64,000 bases of DNA from Clostridium bovifaecis (GCA_009738435.1 CP046522.1:2015249-2079248); one strand, 5' to 3'. Positions 26,730 to 35,934 are shown, numbered from the stretch's first letter. Numbers and translations: made by a program. The notes: generated from the sequence alone by a model not told the origin.

Positions 26730-27374
26730 TTACCCTAACAAGCACCTAAAAGACTCTATATATCTATCACAAAATAACTGCATTTCTTCTTTCGATTTAT
26801 CTGTAGTCTCATCATATACTCCAATAGTATAAAAGCCTGCACCTTTTGCCGTTTTCATTGCATAGTCAGCATCCTCATAAACCACGGTTTCGGTTATATT
26901 TGCTCCCATTCTCTTAAGAGCAAGATAATAAATATCTGGTTTACTTTTTCCAACGCCAACCTCGTCACAACATATCACAAACGCGAAATATTGCAGCACT
27001 TCCAAACGCTTCAGTGCCGCCTTTGCCAATTCTACCGGTGTAGCTGTGGCAACACACATAATCACGTTATCGCTTTGTAATTTTGATAGATATTCTCTTA
27101 CATATGCTTTCAATGGTATCTCATGCCTATATTTATCTTCGATTAATTGGTTTATATCAGAGATAATCTTTTCATTAGAGTCCCTAATTCCGAACCCTTT
27201 TCTGAAAAACTCAGCTGATTCTGTCATAGACATTGCACTTATGATTTCATTTAAGTTTTCTGGAGCTTTAATTCCTTTTCTTGCGAGATAGTGCTTTCCA
27301 AGATTCTTCCATTCTGGCATAGAATCAATGATAGTTCCATCCATATCAAAAATAGCATGTCTACATTTCCTCAA
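26730..27374 (-). CDS. HAD-superfamily phosphatase in thiamine operon
   Basis: 214 residues, subfamily IA. Motif I is AIFDMDGTIIDSMPEW with the nucleophile Asp, motif II is 'CVATATP', motif III Lys lies in GVGKSKPDIYYLAL and motif IV is VVYEDADYAMKTAKGAG. The helical cap of about 70 residues fits small sugar or nucleotide-like phosphates. It overlaps the thiM stop region by 14 bases and ends the thiamine-salvage operon. It could remove phosphate from a thiamine precursor or thiamine phosphate; that role comes only from its position under the TPP riboswitch. Confidence 0.88.
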   Translation of the reverse strand: MRKCRHAIFDMDGTIIDSMPEWKNLGKHYLARKGIKAPENLNEIISAMSMTESAEFFRKGFGIRDSNEKIISDINQLIEDKYRHEIPLKAYVREYLSKLQSDNVIMCVATATPVELAKAALKRLEVLQYFAFVICCDEVGVGKSKPDIYYLALKRMGANITETVVYEDADYAMKTAKGAGFYTIGVYDETTDKSKEEMQLFCDRYIESFRCLLG

Positions 27375-28197
27375 TACTCATTCCTCCATTTATAATTTCT
27401 GAAGTCATATTGCTTATACTATCAATTAGGAACATGCGAAACATCATGGTACCTCCTTCAAATCTTTCCATTTTTTCGAAAGCTATATCTCCACTGACAC
27501 CCATTGCTGCCACTGCTGCCGATGTAGCTTCTAATATATTATTGGGATTGCCTCCACAGAAGGCCCCTATTAATGCTGTGGACATACAACCTGTTCCGGT
27601 TACTTTTGCCATAATAGGATGTCCATTGCGAATTACATATGCTTTTTCTTTGCCTGCTACAATATCTATAGCACCAGAAATAGCAATAACACTATCCATT
27701 GCTTCACTCAATCTCTTTGCCATTGCTACTACTTCTTCAAGATTATCTTGTGTAACCTTATCTGTCTCATTAGCATCCACTCCTTTTGTCATACTTTTTC
27801 CTTTTGTGATACCTTTTTCATTTGCTATTCCTTTAATTTCTGATATATTTCCCCTGATAACAGAAAAATGTATGCTTTGAGATAGCTTTTTGAATGTTTC
27901 ATTCCGAAGCTTTGAAACTCCTATTCCTACTGGATCTATGACTACGGGATGCTCTAATGCATTACTCTTTTTCCCTGCTAAAATCATGGAATCCACTTCA
28001 TGTACGTTTCCAAGATTAAGTACAAGACTCTGGCTTTTTTCAGTAATCTCCTCCACCTCATCTCTATGATGTGCCATGGTAGGAGAGCCTCCACCAGCAA
28101 GTATAATATTTGCACAGTCGTTTACAGTAACGAAGTTGGTTATACAATGAACAATGGGCTTACTTCTCAAAATATTTTCAAGTATTGATTCGAACAT
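27361..28197 (-). CDS. thiM: Hydroxyethylthiazole kinase ThiM
   Basis: 278 residues, normal length. PIVHCITNFVTVNDCANIILAGGGSPTMAHHRDEV at the N-terminus, NLGNVHEVD, VVIDPVGIGVSKLRNE, 'VIRGNISEIKGIA' and VTGTGCMSTALIGAF with the catalytic Cys are standard ThiM blocks. It phosphorylates 4-methyl-5-(2-hydroxyethyl)thiazole with ATP for thiamine salvage. AGGAGGAAG precedes ATG. An insertion around residues 120-150 is Lys/Thr-rich and repetitive (KGITKGKSMTKGV) and is longer than usual. Confidence 0.95.
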   Translation of the reverse strand: MFESILENILRSKPIVHCITNFVTVNDCANIILAGGGSPTMAHHRDEVEEITEKSQSLVLNLGNVHEVDSMILAGKKSNALEHPVVIDPVGIGVSKLRNETFKKLSQSIHFSVIRGNISEIKGIANEKGITKGKSMTKGVDANETDKVTQDNLEEVVAMAKRLSEAMDSVIAISGAIDIVAGKEKAYVIRNGHPIMAKVTGTGCMSTALIGAFCGGNPNNILEATSAAVAAMGVSGDIAFEKMERFEGGTMMFRMFLIDSISNMTSEIINGGMSIEEM

Positions 28198-28230
28198 TTT
28201 TGTCTTCCTCCTATTTTATTTTTGAAAATT

Positions 28231-28734
28231 TTAGCTATCCGCAGTTGCTTTTAAATTCTGAAGTAATTTTGACTTATCTAATATCTTCAATAATATATAA
28301 CCTAATAATGCACCCATTAAAGAAGATGGAACAAAAAACGGAACATATGTAAATACAGAAGTATCCGGTAAACCATAAAATATTCTCATAAATGGATACG
28401 CGATTATTGCACTTATGATTCCAGTTCCAATGACTTCACCAACAACCGCCCAGATTAACTTCTGAGACATTTTATATAACAATCCTGATAAAAATGCGCC
28501 CACAACAGCTCCAATAACTGCCAAAATTGTACTGCCATTTAATATCATTCTCATAAGTCCTGTCATTAGCGCACAAGCAAATCCCCACAATGGTCCCAGA
28601 AAAACTGCAGCAATAACATTAATAAAATGCTGAAATGGGGCCATTCTTGGAAAAGATATAAAAGTACTTAATACGTACCCCATGCTTGCTAACACTGCAG
28701 TAAATATCTGTTTTTTAAAAGTTGATTTCTTCAT
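28231..28734 (-). CDS. thiW: ThiW, thiamine-precursor ECF transporter S component
   Basis: 167 residues, five or six membrane helices. It matches ThiW in MAPFQHFINVIAAVFLGPLWGFACALMTGLMRMILNG..., the membrane-embedded substrate-binding region, and in its N-terminal Ser/Thr-Lys-rich start. ThiW binds the thiazole precursor and uses a shared ECF energising module encoded elsewhere. Its place directly before thiM (33 bases) supports import and phosphorylation of hydroxyethylthiazole as one path. GAGGAGG precedes ATG. Confidence 0.93.
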   Translation of the reverse strand: MKKSTFKKQIFTAVLASMGYVLSTFISFPRMAPFQHFINVIAAVFLGPLWGFACALMTGLMRMILNGSTILAVIGAVVGAFLSGLLYKMSQKLIWAVVGEVIGTGIISAIIAYPFMRIFYGLPDTSVFTYVPFFVPSSLMGALLGYILLKILDKSKLLQNLKATADS

Positions 28735-28752
28735 TTTATTTATCCTCCTCTT

Positions 28753-29052
28753 TTACTTTTCTTCTAGATGATGCTTTTTTGTTTTCTTATCAATGGTCCA
28801 TACTCCTTGTGGATTATAGTTTATTTTTACATAGGACATAACACTCGGAGCTCCCTGCTCTATGCAGATAATTTGGCACCTCTTTACAATATCCATCAGT
28901 TCATCATAATCACCTTCAATGGTTGTCTCAAAAGGCCCAACAAATATGTTTAATCCTGTGCTTCTAATATAAGCGATGACCTCATCCACAATACGGATAG
29001 TTTCTTCTCCCTCCACTTTTGGTAATACTTGAATTGCTACACTTGCGTTCAT
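28753..29052 (-). CDS. MTH1187/YkoF-type thiamine-binding protein
   Basis: 99 residues of the small ferredoxin-like thiamine-binding family: MNASVAIQVLPKV, EVIAYIRSTGLNIFVGPFETTIEGDYDELMDIVKRCQ and the C-terminal VMSYVKINYNP. It probably binds a thiamine precursor in the cytoplasm. It is the first gene behind the TPP riboswitch and a second hairpin, with GGGAGGT before ATG. Confidence 0.85.
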   Translation of the reverse strand: MNASVAIQVLPKVEGEETIRIVDEVIAYIRSTGLNIFVGPFETTIEGDYDELMDIVKRCQIICIEQGAPSVMSYVKINYNPQGVWTIDKKTKKHHLEEK

Positions 29053-29083
29053 TTTCTATACCTCCCTAATTTTTATTTATAAT

Positions 29084-29142
29084 AAAAAAAAGCATAAAAA
29101 GTAAATACACCCGCGGTGGTGCACCCCTTTTTATGCTTTTTT
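29084..29142 (-). terminator. Second hairpin in the thiamine leader
   Basis: The 16-bp A/T-rich arms AAAAAGCATAAAAAG / CTTTTTATGCTTTTT enclose a G+C-rich segment containing the palindrome GGTGCACC. A long T-run follows on the minus strand. It lies only about 30 bases before the first thiamine gene, so any readthrough from the riboswitch must pass it. Confidence 0.7.
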
Positions 29143-29248
29143 AAATTTACATAAAAGTTACGTGTTGCTTAATATTAAGTTTTCTCTCTCAAGTCTGCCT
29201 TCCCAACTAAAAGTCTAAATTTCCTAGCATTTAAACCCAGTCCAACGT

Positions 29249-29287
29249 TAAAAAGATGCTTCAATCGTATAGATTAAAGCATCTTCA
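29249..29287 (-). terminator. Expression-platform terminator of the TPP riboswitch
   Basis: The arms AAGATGCTTTAATC / GATTGAAGCATCTT (one G-T pair), with a 5-base loop followed by TTTT on the minus strand, lie about 15 bases after the aptamer. This is the normal place for a ligand-controlled terminator. Confidence 0.85.
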
Positions 29288-29299
29288 TCTTATCTTAAT

Positions 29300-29387
29300 C
29301 AGCGCTTTGCTCCCTACGACAGTATTAACTGACAGGTTCTAAGGGTCAGGTTTTATCCTTCTCAACTATATTAGTTCCCCTGCAATT
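29300..29387 (-). ncRNA. TPP riboswitch (THI element)
   Basis: On the minus strand the conserved pieces occur in order: GCAGGGGAACTA (P1/P2 side), TTGAGAAGG (consensus CUGAGA), ACCTGACCCTTAGAACCTG (the ACCCUU-GAACCUG core), GTTAATACTG and CGTAGGGAGC, which closes P1. It controls the thiamine-binding protein, thiW, thiM and HAD genes. When thiamine pyrophosphate is plentiful the downstream terminator should form and shut the operon off. Confidence 0.92.
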
Positions 29388-29647
29388 CATATCGAATTTT
29401 ATTTGATTATATCATTAATTTATCTTTAAAGCAATACTTCGTTTAAATCGATTAGTCTCCATCTCTGACTTTACATTTCTAGAGAAAACTGTTAAAATGT
29501 TGTGTGCTATAACGCATATTACTAATTAAAGAAAATTTATTATTACCAAGTCATAACTATATAAGTTTTATCTTGTAGTTCAAGATGTATTTTTACTTTA
29601 GAAAAGTAACGTTCTATGGTTGGTAATTCAATAAGGAGTAGATTTAT

Positions 29648-30511
29648 ATGCCTAAAAAATACTCAGCAATTTTAAAGAACATAGGATTGATTTTGGTAGG
29701 TAATACTATTTATGCTTTAGCAGTTACCGCATTTATCCTTCCTAGCGGTTTGATTACTGGAGGAACTACCGGATTAGCACTGTTATTTCATAATCAGTTT
29801 GGTATCCCTATTGCGGTATTTGTTTCAGTTTTCAATATTGCAATGTTTCTCCTAGGTGCACTAGTCCTTGGTAAAGCATTTACACTTACCACATTAATTA
29901 GTACCTTTTATTATCCATTTATTCTTGGCATCTTTCAGAAGATCTCTTTATTGCAGGATATGACTTCTGACCAACTGCTTTCCGCTATTTATGCTGGCAT
30001 TTTGATTGGCTTTAGTATTGGGATCGTAATTAAAGCAGGAGCATCCACTGGAGGCATGGATATACCTCCACTGGTACTGAATAAAAAATTTGGTGTTTCG
30101 GTTTCTTTAGCAATGTATGCATTTGACTTCACAATTTTGATATCACAAATGCTTTTTGCAAGTAAAGAACAGGTGCTTTATGGAATTTTGCTAGTGCTAA
30201 TTTATACAGTGGTGTTGGACAAAGTATTGATACTTGGACAATATCGTACACAGGTAAAAATCATAAGTGACAAATATGATGAAATTAACCAGATGATTAT
30301 ACATCATATGGACAGAGGCTCCACTTTAATTCATGCCGAAACTGGATATTTACATGATAAAAACTTAGTTGTCCTTACAATAGTCACAAATCGTGAACTT
30401 CCTAAGTTGAACAAGCTTGTTCTTTCCATAGATCCAAAGGCTTTTATGATTATAAGCCAGGTAAATGAGGTAAAAGGACGCGGTTTTACTATGGATAAAT
30501 CATATAGATAG
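29648..30511 (+). CDS. YitT-family membrane protein with DUF2179
   Basis: 287 residues. Residues about 8-205 hold five or six membrane helices with family patterns LPSGLITGGTTGLALLFH and KAGASTGGMDIPPLVLNKKFG. Residues about 210-287 are the cytoplasmic DUF2179 domain with MDRGSTLIHAETGYL and VLTIVTNRELPKL. The family is widespread in Firmicutes; its transported substrate is not established, although related proteins have been linked to small-molecule or amino-acid export. The gene is transcribed alone on the plus strand, with AAGGAG before the ATG and a bidirectional terminator behind it. Confidence 0.93.
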   Translation: MPKKYSAILKNIGLILVGNTIYALAVTAFILPSGLITGGTTGLALLFHNQFGIPIAVFVSVFNIAMFLLGALVLGKAFTLTTLISTFYYPFILGIFQKISLLQDMTSDQLLSAIYAGILIGFSIGIVIKAGASTGGMDIPPLVLNKKFGVSVSLAMYAFDFTILISQMLFASKEQVLYGILLVLIYTVVLDKVLILGQYRTQVKIISDKYDEINQMIIHHMDRGSTLIHAETGYLHDKNLVVLTIVTNRELPKLNKLVLSIDPKAFMIISQVNEVKGRGFTMDKSYR

Positions 30512-30543
30512 TATAATGTGCAAAATTTTAATAATTATAATCA

Positions 30544-30580
30544 AGTAGGCAGGAAAACTAAATAAGTTTTCCTGCCTACT
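30544..30580. terminator. Bidirectional terminator between yitT-like and larA-like genes
   Basis: Perfect 16-bp arms beginning AGTAGGCAGGAAAACT with a 5-base loop, midway between two convergent genes. Confidence 0.88.
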
Positions 30581-30620
30581 CACATTTTAATGTATGTTAT
30601 TTTATATTTCACGGAAGGAT

Positions 30621-31904
30621 TTACTTTTTATTGTACAAAGGAACAGTACTTCCTGCATAAGGCATAAGAATTATTTTCTTATCCTCATAACCATCTGCAA
30701 CTCCTGCAAGTTTAAGTGCTTCTTCAAGCGTCCTTACAGCCTTCATTCCCATTGGTTTAATCATTTCCGCATCTATTGATGTAACCAACACTACATTTGC
30801 ATTCTTTGAGCTTTCTATCGATGCGTAAAAAATATATCCTGGTATAGTAAACCCTTCTCTAAGAGCATTATCAAGTTCTCCTCTCTTAAGAGGCTCTATC
30901 CAGCTAAAGAAGGAATCTGCTCCTGCGCCATCTATGCATTCTGCTAAGAGAATCATAGTTCCACCATCTTTTAAGGCCAAAGCTGCATTAAAAAGAGATT
31001 TTGTTGATTGATATAAATTTATATCTTTTGGGTAACCACCACAGCTTGCTATAACAATATCTGCTTTTTCTTGGATTTTCACCCCAAAGTTTTCATCAGT
31101 CCACTTACAACCTGATTCCCATGCTTTAAGGAAGTGACCAGCTACAAAGTGAACAATATTTCCAGATGTATCAACAATGCTATTTACAAGAAAATCTGGT
31201 TTTACCAAGGCTGCAGCTTCAATCATATCGTAATTAAGAGGATTATCTGCAAGCACACCAACCCCGATAAGTGGGTTAGAGCAAGGTTCATCTGGAGATA
31301 AAGCATGCAGATGATTTTGGTTGATGGTTCTTCTTGAAGCAATACCAGGAAGTATTGACTTTCTTCCTCCCCCAAAACCAGCCATTAGATGATGAACGAT
31401 TCCGCCAGTTAGTATTATTTTCTTTCCTTCAATAATTTTATTTACTTCTACCTCTGTCCCTCTTGAAGTTGTTCCACAATACACCATCTCTCCGTCGCAA
31501 TCATGATCGAGTACAGTTATCCTTTCATAGATTTTTTCACCTACTATTAACTTATGTTCCTCTACAGTTTGTCCTCTATGAGTTCCAGTAGCAACTATAA
31601 TTGTAATATCCCTATCTTCTATCCCTAGTCTATTTAGCCTATCTATTATTATAGAGAGAAAAGATGCAGTCTTAATCCACAATCTTGTTACATCGCTTAC
31701 CACAATTAGCACTTCATCCATTTTCTCAAAAACTTCATCAAAAGGCTTTGTTCCAATAGGATTGTCAAGAAGATAATTGAGTTTCTTTTCCAAATTCTCT
31801 ATAGGCTTAAGCTCTTTTGAATGAAGCGCTGCAAGAATATTTTCATCATTGAGCTCTAAATTAAAGATTTCACTTCCATATTTAAAAGAATAATTATTTA
31901 ACAT
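30621..31904 (-). CDS. LarA-family nickel-pincer 2-hydroxyacid racemase
   Basis: 427 residues, full LarA length. Key residues are in register with lactate racemase: Asp71/Thr73/Arg74 in SDVTRLW, His109 in TGTHRG, the His171/His172 pair and Lys182 in HHLMAGFGGGRKSILPG, and His198/His200 in NHLH. The canonical enzyme binds a nickel pincer cofactor on the Lys and uses two His for hydride transfer. The second half has GGYPKDINLYQS. LarA homologues act on lactate, malate, phenyllactate, gluconate and others. Here the gene overlaps a transporter behind a phenylalanine-specific T-box, which argues for phenyllactate. The larBCE genes for cofactor synthesis are not in the window. Confidence 0.9.
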   Translation of the reverse strand: MLNNYSFKYGSEIFNLELNDENILAALHSKELKPIENLEKKLNYLLDNPIGTKPFDEVFEKMDEVLIVVSDVTRLWIKTASFLSIIIDRLNRLGIEDRDITIIVATGTHRGQTVEEHKLIVGEKIYERITVLDHDCDGEMVYCGTTSRGTEVEVNKIIEGKKIILTGGIVHHLMAGFGGGRKSILPGIASRRTINQNHLHALSPDEPCSNPLIGVGVLADNPLNYDMIEAAALVKPDFLVNSIVDTSGNIVHFVAGHFLKAWESGCKWTDENFGVKIQEKADIVIASCGGYPKDINLYQSTKSLFNAALALKDGGTMILLAECIDGAGADSFFSWIEPLKRGELDNALREGFTIPGYIFYASIESSKNANVVLVTSIDAEMIKPMGMKAVRTLEEALKLAGVADGYEDKKIILMPYAGSTVPLYNKK

Positions 31905-33304
31905 ACTTCCAACTCCTTTTCAACTATTCCCTGTCTATCAAACACTGAGATTAGAGGGAAGGTGATTCCACATACTATCCATTCAAGATAAATTACGTGA
32001 GGTAAAACCCTTATTTCTGGTACAAGCTGCCATAATACAAGCACTATTACACCTGCAATTGTAGTATAAAAAGCAGAGTTTTTTCTGCAAAGATTCGGTG
32101 CAAAAATAGTGAACAATAATGTTATAGTAAAGGCAGTGGTAAGGCTCAATCCTATGCTTATTGTTTTCAGAATTCCTGATACATTCATGGCAAGAAAGAC
32201 GGTAACCAATCCTAATCCAGCTACAAACATTTTATTTATCTTTCCAAGTTTTTTATCATCTACAGTCGGATTGATTAATCTTTTATATATGTCCTGAGAG
32301 ACCAAAGTTGCAGAACCTAAAAGCAAACCACATGCCGTTGATACATCTGCAGCCCATAAAGCTGCTAGTGTTACTCCTGCCAAGGCTGGGCTTAAGGACA
32401 TAATAATCTGAGGAAGGGCAACTGTAGCATTTATGTCTGGATATATAGCTTTTGCAGCTATACCAATAAGAGCTGCTATGAATCCAATAGGAAGCATTAG
32501 AAGTCCGCCGATAACGAATCCATTTCTAGCTGCATTTTCGTCTTTAGCTGAAAATGCTATTTGCACTACCCCCTGCAAAGATAAACATTGTGTAATCATT
32601 ACCGCAAACCAACTTAAAATCATGACTCCACCAAGTCCTTCAATAGGATGCATATAAGGAATATCTTTAGGAAGACTTGCTATAATGTTTCCCATCCCAC
32701 CGCCTTTTATTACGATAATGACTGCTGAAATAATTATGCCAGCATATATTAAAATTACATTGAGGACATTAGTTAGTCCAGCTGTCATCATACCTCCAAC
32801 ACATGTTATTCCAATAAAAACAAAAGCACTAAATAGTATTCCTGTTTTCACGGTAAAAATGCTTGGAAGCATAGAAGTAAGCATTGCACCTCCTGCAATA
32901 TATTGAAGAGAGGTTATTACTATTTGAATTATAATTTGTCCAATAACACATGCAATTCTACTCTTTTTATCATAGAACCTTTCAAAAAACTCTGGTATTG
33001 TAGTTATATTTAAGCTTCTATACTTTTTAGCAGCTAGGAGTCCCATACAAATAGCTCCACCTCCCCAGGCCACGTTATACCATCCTGCCGACATTCCTAC
33101 ACCGAAGGCTTGTTCCGATACCCCTATTGTAGAGGCTCCTCCAATAGCAAGTCCAGTTATTGTAACAGCTACAAGAGGAGTAGTGAGTTTTCTTCCTGCT
33201 AGTACAAACCCTTCATTTTCTGATCCTGCTAATTTATTTGCATAAAAGCTTATTGCAAAAAGTGCTACTACATAAAGAATAATAATTGTTAATATAATAC
33301 CCAT
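31898..33304 (-). CDS. Sodium:solute symporter (SSS family)
   Basis: 468 residues with 12-13 membrane helices. SSS patterns include FVLAGRKLTTPLVAVTITGLAIGGASTIG near the N-terminus, GWYNVAWGGGAICMG and ALWAADVSTACGLLLGSATLVSQDIYK around helix 8-9 (sodium-site region). Its stop overlaps the start of the LarA-type gene by 7 bases, so the two are coupled. The substrate is not readable from sequence. The T-box upstream implies that the imported compound is connected to phenylalanine supply, for example phenyllactate, phenylpyruvate or phenylalanine itself. Confidence 0.9.
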   Translation of the reverse strand: MGIILTIIILYVVALFAISFYANKLAGSENEGFVLAGRKLTTPLVAVTITGLAIGGASTIGVSEQAFGVGMSAGWYNVAWGGGAICMGLLAAKKYRSLNITTIPEFFERFYDKKSRIACVIGQIIIQIVITSLQYIAGGAMLTSMLPSIFTVKTGILFSAFVFIGITCVGGMMTAGLTNVLNVILIYAGIIISAVIIVIKGGGMGNIIASLPKDIPYMHPIEGLGGVMILSWFAVMITQCLSLQGVVQIAFSAKDENAARNGFVIGGLLMLPIGFIAALIGIAAKAIYPDINATVALPQIIMSLSPALAGVTLAALWAADVSTACGLLLGSATLVSQDIYKRLINPTVDDKKLGKINKMFVAGLGLVTVFLAMNVSGILKTISIGLSLTTAFTITLLFTIFAPNLCRKNSAFYTTIAGVIVLVLWQLVPEIRVLPHVIYLEWIVCGITFPLISVFDRQGIVEKELEVC

Positions 33305-33445
33305 ATATTAATGCCCCCTTAACTCTAATAGTTTATATTAATTGCCCCTAATTAATATAAGAATTTGTTAGCCACTATAAAATTTAATTTTTAGCATAAT
33401 TACTCCCCCATTCAATTTATTATTTAATCCCAAAGGAAAAAAAGT

Positions 33446-33715
33446 ATAAAAAACCCGTCCTTTGAAATATCAAAGGACGGGTCAATAACCGTGTTACCAC
33501 CTAAGTTTATTAACAGCTTACACTGCTAACCTCAATAAGTATCTATATAAATACTTTACATTTTTAACGGAAGTTCCTGACACCTTCTACTTGGAAAATC
33601 CGTTCAAAGAGCAGCTCATAAGATGAATTCAGAAAAACTATTCCTTGCACCTCTCATCAACCGGTTACTTTCTGTCAGGAAATTTTGGTTTTCTTACTTT
33701 TTCTTAGTCATAGCT
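33446..33715 (-). ncRNA. T-box leader with UUC (Phe) specifier
   Basis: On the minus strand the T-box AGGTGGTAACACGG lies at 33489-33502 and is followed by a terminator with perfect arms (CCGTCCTTTGA...) and TTTTTT at 33446-33484. Stem I can be folded as TAAGA / TCTTA below and AGAAAAC / GTTTTTCT above a loop-E motif. Its 5' strand contains AAGTA and its 3' strand reads GAA-TTC-A, the same layout as GAA-GGC-A in glyQS leaders. The specifier is thus TTC at 33625-33627, a phenylalanine codon. An AG-bulge type segment (GATGAGAGG) lies between. Uncharged tRNA-Phe should switch on the symporter and racemase genes. Confidence 0.85.
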
Positions 33716-33736
33716 TTATATTTGTTCGTTTTTATT

Positions 33737-33765
33737 ATAATAACTTCTTATGATAATATTGTCAA
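33737..33765 (-). promoter_or_regulatory. Promoter of the Phe T-box operon
   Basis: TTGACA (33760-33765), a 17-base spacer and TATTAT (33737-33742) lie on the minus strand, about 20-30 bases before the T-box stem I. Confidence 0.75.
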
Positions 33766-33789
33766 TATCTTTAAAGTCACTTTTTTATA

Positions 33790-35265
33790 TTATGTACCGC
33801 AAAAGGTTCGGTAAGGACGGTTTGACGGCATAGGTAGCGTAGAGTAATCCTCCTGTTCCACTGAGTGAGCGTAGGGTCTTGATAGAACATCTAGAAGCCG
33901 CTCCATCACGCTGTAGTCGCCTTGTTCTACTGCTGCTTCCAACGCTTCTTCTACCCGATGATTTCGAGGGATTATCGAAGGATTAGAGTTACGCATCAAC
34001 TTATAGGAAGAGTCTTTAGTTTCTTGTTGCCTATCTAGTCTAGATTGCCACACTTTGTGCCACTGGTCAAATTCTGTGGTTGCGAAAAAGTCTATATCCA
34101 ACAGTTTGCCAAAGGTTAGTGCGCGAAAGGTATTGGTATAGTCCGCATGATATTTCTGCATCATACTTAGGAGATCCTCAATAAGCGATTCATCCTGTGG
34201 CTCTTCATTAAATATTCCCAGTTTTGCTCTCATTCCCATGATCCAATTACGATGATACAATTCAGTAAAATTTGAAATCTCATCTTGAGCTAGTTTGAGA
34301 GCCTGCTCCTGATTGTCATGCAGCAGCGGTAATAAGGTTTCAGCAAACCTGGCTAGATTCCACGCAGCAATATGTGCTTGGTTACCATAGGCATATCGTC
34401 CTCGAGTATCAATAGAACTGAATACTGTTGCTGGGTCATAAGCATCCATAAAAGCGCATGGGCCATAATCAATAGTTTCTCCACTAATGGTCATGTTGTC
34501 CGTATTCATCACCCCATGAATAAAACCAACTAGCTGCCATTTGGAAATTAATGCTGCCTGACGTTTAATTACTTCCTGAAGTAGAAAAAGGTATCGGTTG
34601 CCACTAGAATCACTCTCTGGGAAATGCCTTTGCAATGTATAATCGGCTAAGGTTCGCAATTCTTCAACAGTACCCCATTTTGCAGCGTATTGAAAGGTGC
34701 CTACTCGGATATGGCTGGCAGCCACTCGTGTTAGGATTGCACCAGGTTGCTCAGTTTCTCTTATTACTGATTCACCAGTTGTCACTACTGCCAGGCTGCG
34801 GGTAGTAGGAATGCCAAGAGCATGCATTGCTTCGCTGATAATGTATTCACGAAGCATGGGTCCAAGTGCTGCTCTACCATCGCCTCCGCGTGAGTATGGC
34901 GTTTTACCTGAACCCTTAAGCTGAATATCAACCCTACTACCTATAGGAGTAATCTGTTCGCCAAGCAGCAGTGCCCGACCATCTCCTAACATTGTAAAAT
35001 GCCCAAATTGATGTCCTGCATATGCTTGAGCAATAGGCAAAGCACCGACAGGAATCTTGTTGCCAGCAAACACCTCTGCCCCGTTATTGCTTTGAAGCAC
35101 CTGAGCGTTCAATCCTATGGCCGCTGCTAAGGGATAATTGAGTGTAATCAACTTAGGTAAACTTACTGGAGTTGGATTGAGGTCAGTAAAAAATGATTTG
35201 GGCAAACGAGCATAACTGTTGTCAAAGTTCCATCCTGTTTTTTCTGTTTCTTTTTTCTCTGTCAT
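33790..35265 (-). CDS. selO: SelO/YdiU-family protein AMPylase
   Basis: 491 residues, full length for bacterial SelO. It has [54 protein letters not shown], the catalytic [26 protein letters not shown] (inverted kinase active site with Asn and Asp) and the C-terminus YRTFCGT. The antepenultimate Cys stands where eukaryotic SELENOO has selenocysteine; no UGA is used. SelO transfers AMP from ATP to protein Ser/Thr/Tyr, in the redox response. The gene is visibly richer in G+C than its neighbours and its codon use differs, suggesting acquisition. The promoter of the neighbouring T-box operon lies just beyond its stop. Confidence 0.94.
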   Translation of the reverse strand: MTEKKETEKTGWNFDNSYARLPKSFFTDLNPTPVSLPKLITLNYPLAAAIGLNAQVLQSNNGAEVFAGNKIPVGALPIAQAYAGHQFGHFTMLGDGRALLLGEQITPIGSRVDIQLKGSGKTPYSRGGDGRAALGPMLREYIISEAMHALGIPTTRSLAVVTTGESVIRETEQPGAILTRVAASHIRVGTFQYAAKWGTVEELRTLADYTLQRHFPESDSSGNRYLFLLQEVIKRQAALISKWQLVGFIHGVMNTDNMTISGETIDYGPCAFMDAYDPATVFSSIDTRGRYAYGNQAHIAAWNLARFAETLLPLLHDNQEQALKLAQDEISNFTELYHRNWIMGMRAKLGIFNEEPQDESLIEDLLSMMQKYHADYTNTFRALTFGKLLDIDFFATTEFDQWHKVWQSRLDRQQETKDSSYKLMRNSNPSIIPRNHRVEEALEAAVEQGDYSVMERLLDVLSRPYAHSVEQEDYSTLPMPSNRPYRTFCGT

Positions 35266-35483
35266 TGTATCTCCCTTCTTCTGATATTTTTCTGTTTTAA
35301 CTTTTTTTCATATAACCAAGTCCATAGATACTTTGTGATATTTTTTAGCTATCTATTTTTTATATAACCACTATGCAACCTCTTTTAGTTTCTGCTTCCG
35401 CTAATTTATTTATACCCCTTCTATGCAAAGACGGCGTCATTTAAATATCTTTTGAATATTATAATCTTTTCTAATCTTCAAAC

Positions 35484-35744
35484 TTAGCCGCCGCACCTAA
35501 GGAAGTTTAAACGAAATGCAGCAATAAAATCATCAAACTTGTCCTCTTCGATATTAAAAGTGATTAAAATGCGCTGGATATTTAACACACCAAGCTTAGT
35601 CCAGGTTTGAGGACCAACTATAGCCTCCCAATAAGGCCCTTTGAACGTTTCCTTATCTTCTGTTACACCTCCAATTTTGAGAAAATATTCCACAAAATCT
35701 TTACGATTAATTTCACCCACTTCAAGTATTTTAGTTTTTGTCAC
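35484..35744 (-). CDS. Small conserved-looking protein, unknown function
   Basis: 86 residues, starting with GTG at 35744 behind AGAAGGTGA. It has mixed alpha/beta character (MTKTKILEVGEINRKDF..., PYWEAIVGPQTWTKLGVLNIQRILITF, DDFIAAFRLNFLRCGG), is soluble and has no signal. 'VGPQTWTKLGVLNIQRILI' reads like a folded core rather than random DNA, and the codon use is normal. I do not recognise the family. It follows a short acetyltransferase-like fragment by 18 bases on the same strand; whether both derive from one larger gene is unclear. Confidence 0.6.
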   Translation of the reverse strand: MTKTKILEVGEINRKDFVEYFLKIGGVTEDKETFKGPYWEAIVGPQTWTKLGVLNIQRILITFNIEEDKFDDFIAAFRLNFLRCGG

Positions 35745-35762
35745 TATATCACCTTCTACTTT

Positions 35763-35879
35763 CTAAATCTTTTCTAATTTTCCACTAAGTTCTGCACTTT
35801 TAAATGCTTTTTCTATCACAGCCTCAGATAGCTTATAGTCTTTTTCAGTCTCTTGTCTTATAATATATTCTTTATACAT
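35763..35879 (-). pseudogene. N-terminal fragment of a GNAT acetyltransferase
   Basis: ATG 35879 has GGAGGTAAT before it and opens a 38-codon frame, MYKEYIIRQETEKDYKL..., ending at TAG. The 'IIRQETEKDYxLSEAVIEKAF' start is typical of YhbS-like GNAT enzymes, whose remaining 120 or so residues are missing. It is probably a truncated relic that may still be translated. Confidence 0.5.
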
Positions 35880-35934
35880 AAATTACCTCCGTTTGCAACT
35901 AACTCATAACATTATCAAATTATATGCGCGATTG

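Noticed and set aside
33601-33632. CGG or GGT as T-box specifier in the leader of the symporter operon
   Set aside because: Both follow a GAA by chance, but neither lies between helices that pair; only TTC at 33625-33627 sits in a loop framed by two complementary stems.
33790-35265. SelO as a selenoprotein
   Set aside because: The antepenultimate position is a Cys codon and the gene ends at a normal stop after YRTFCGT.
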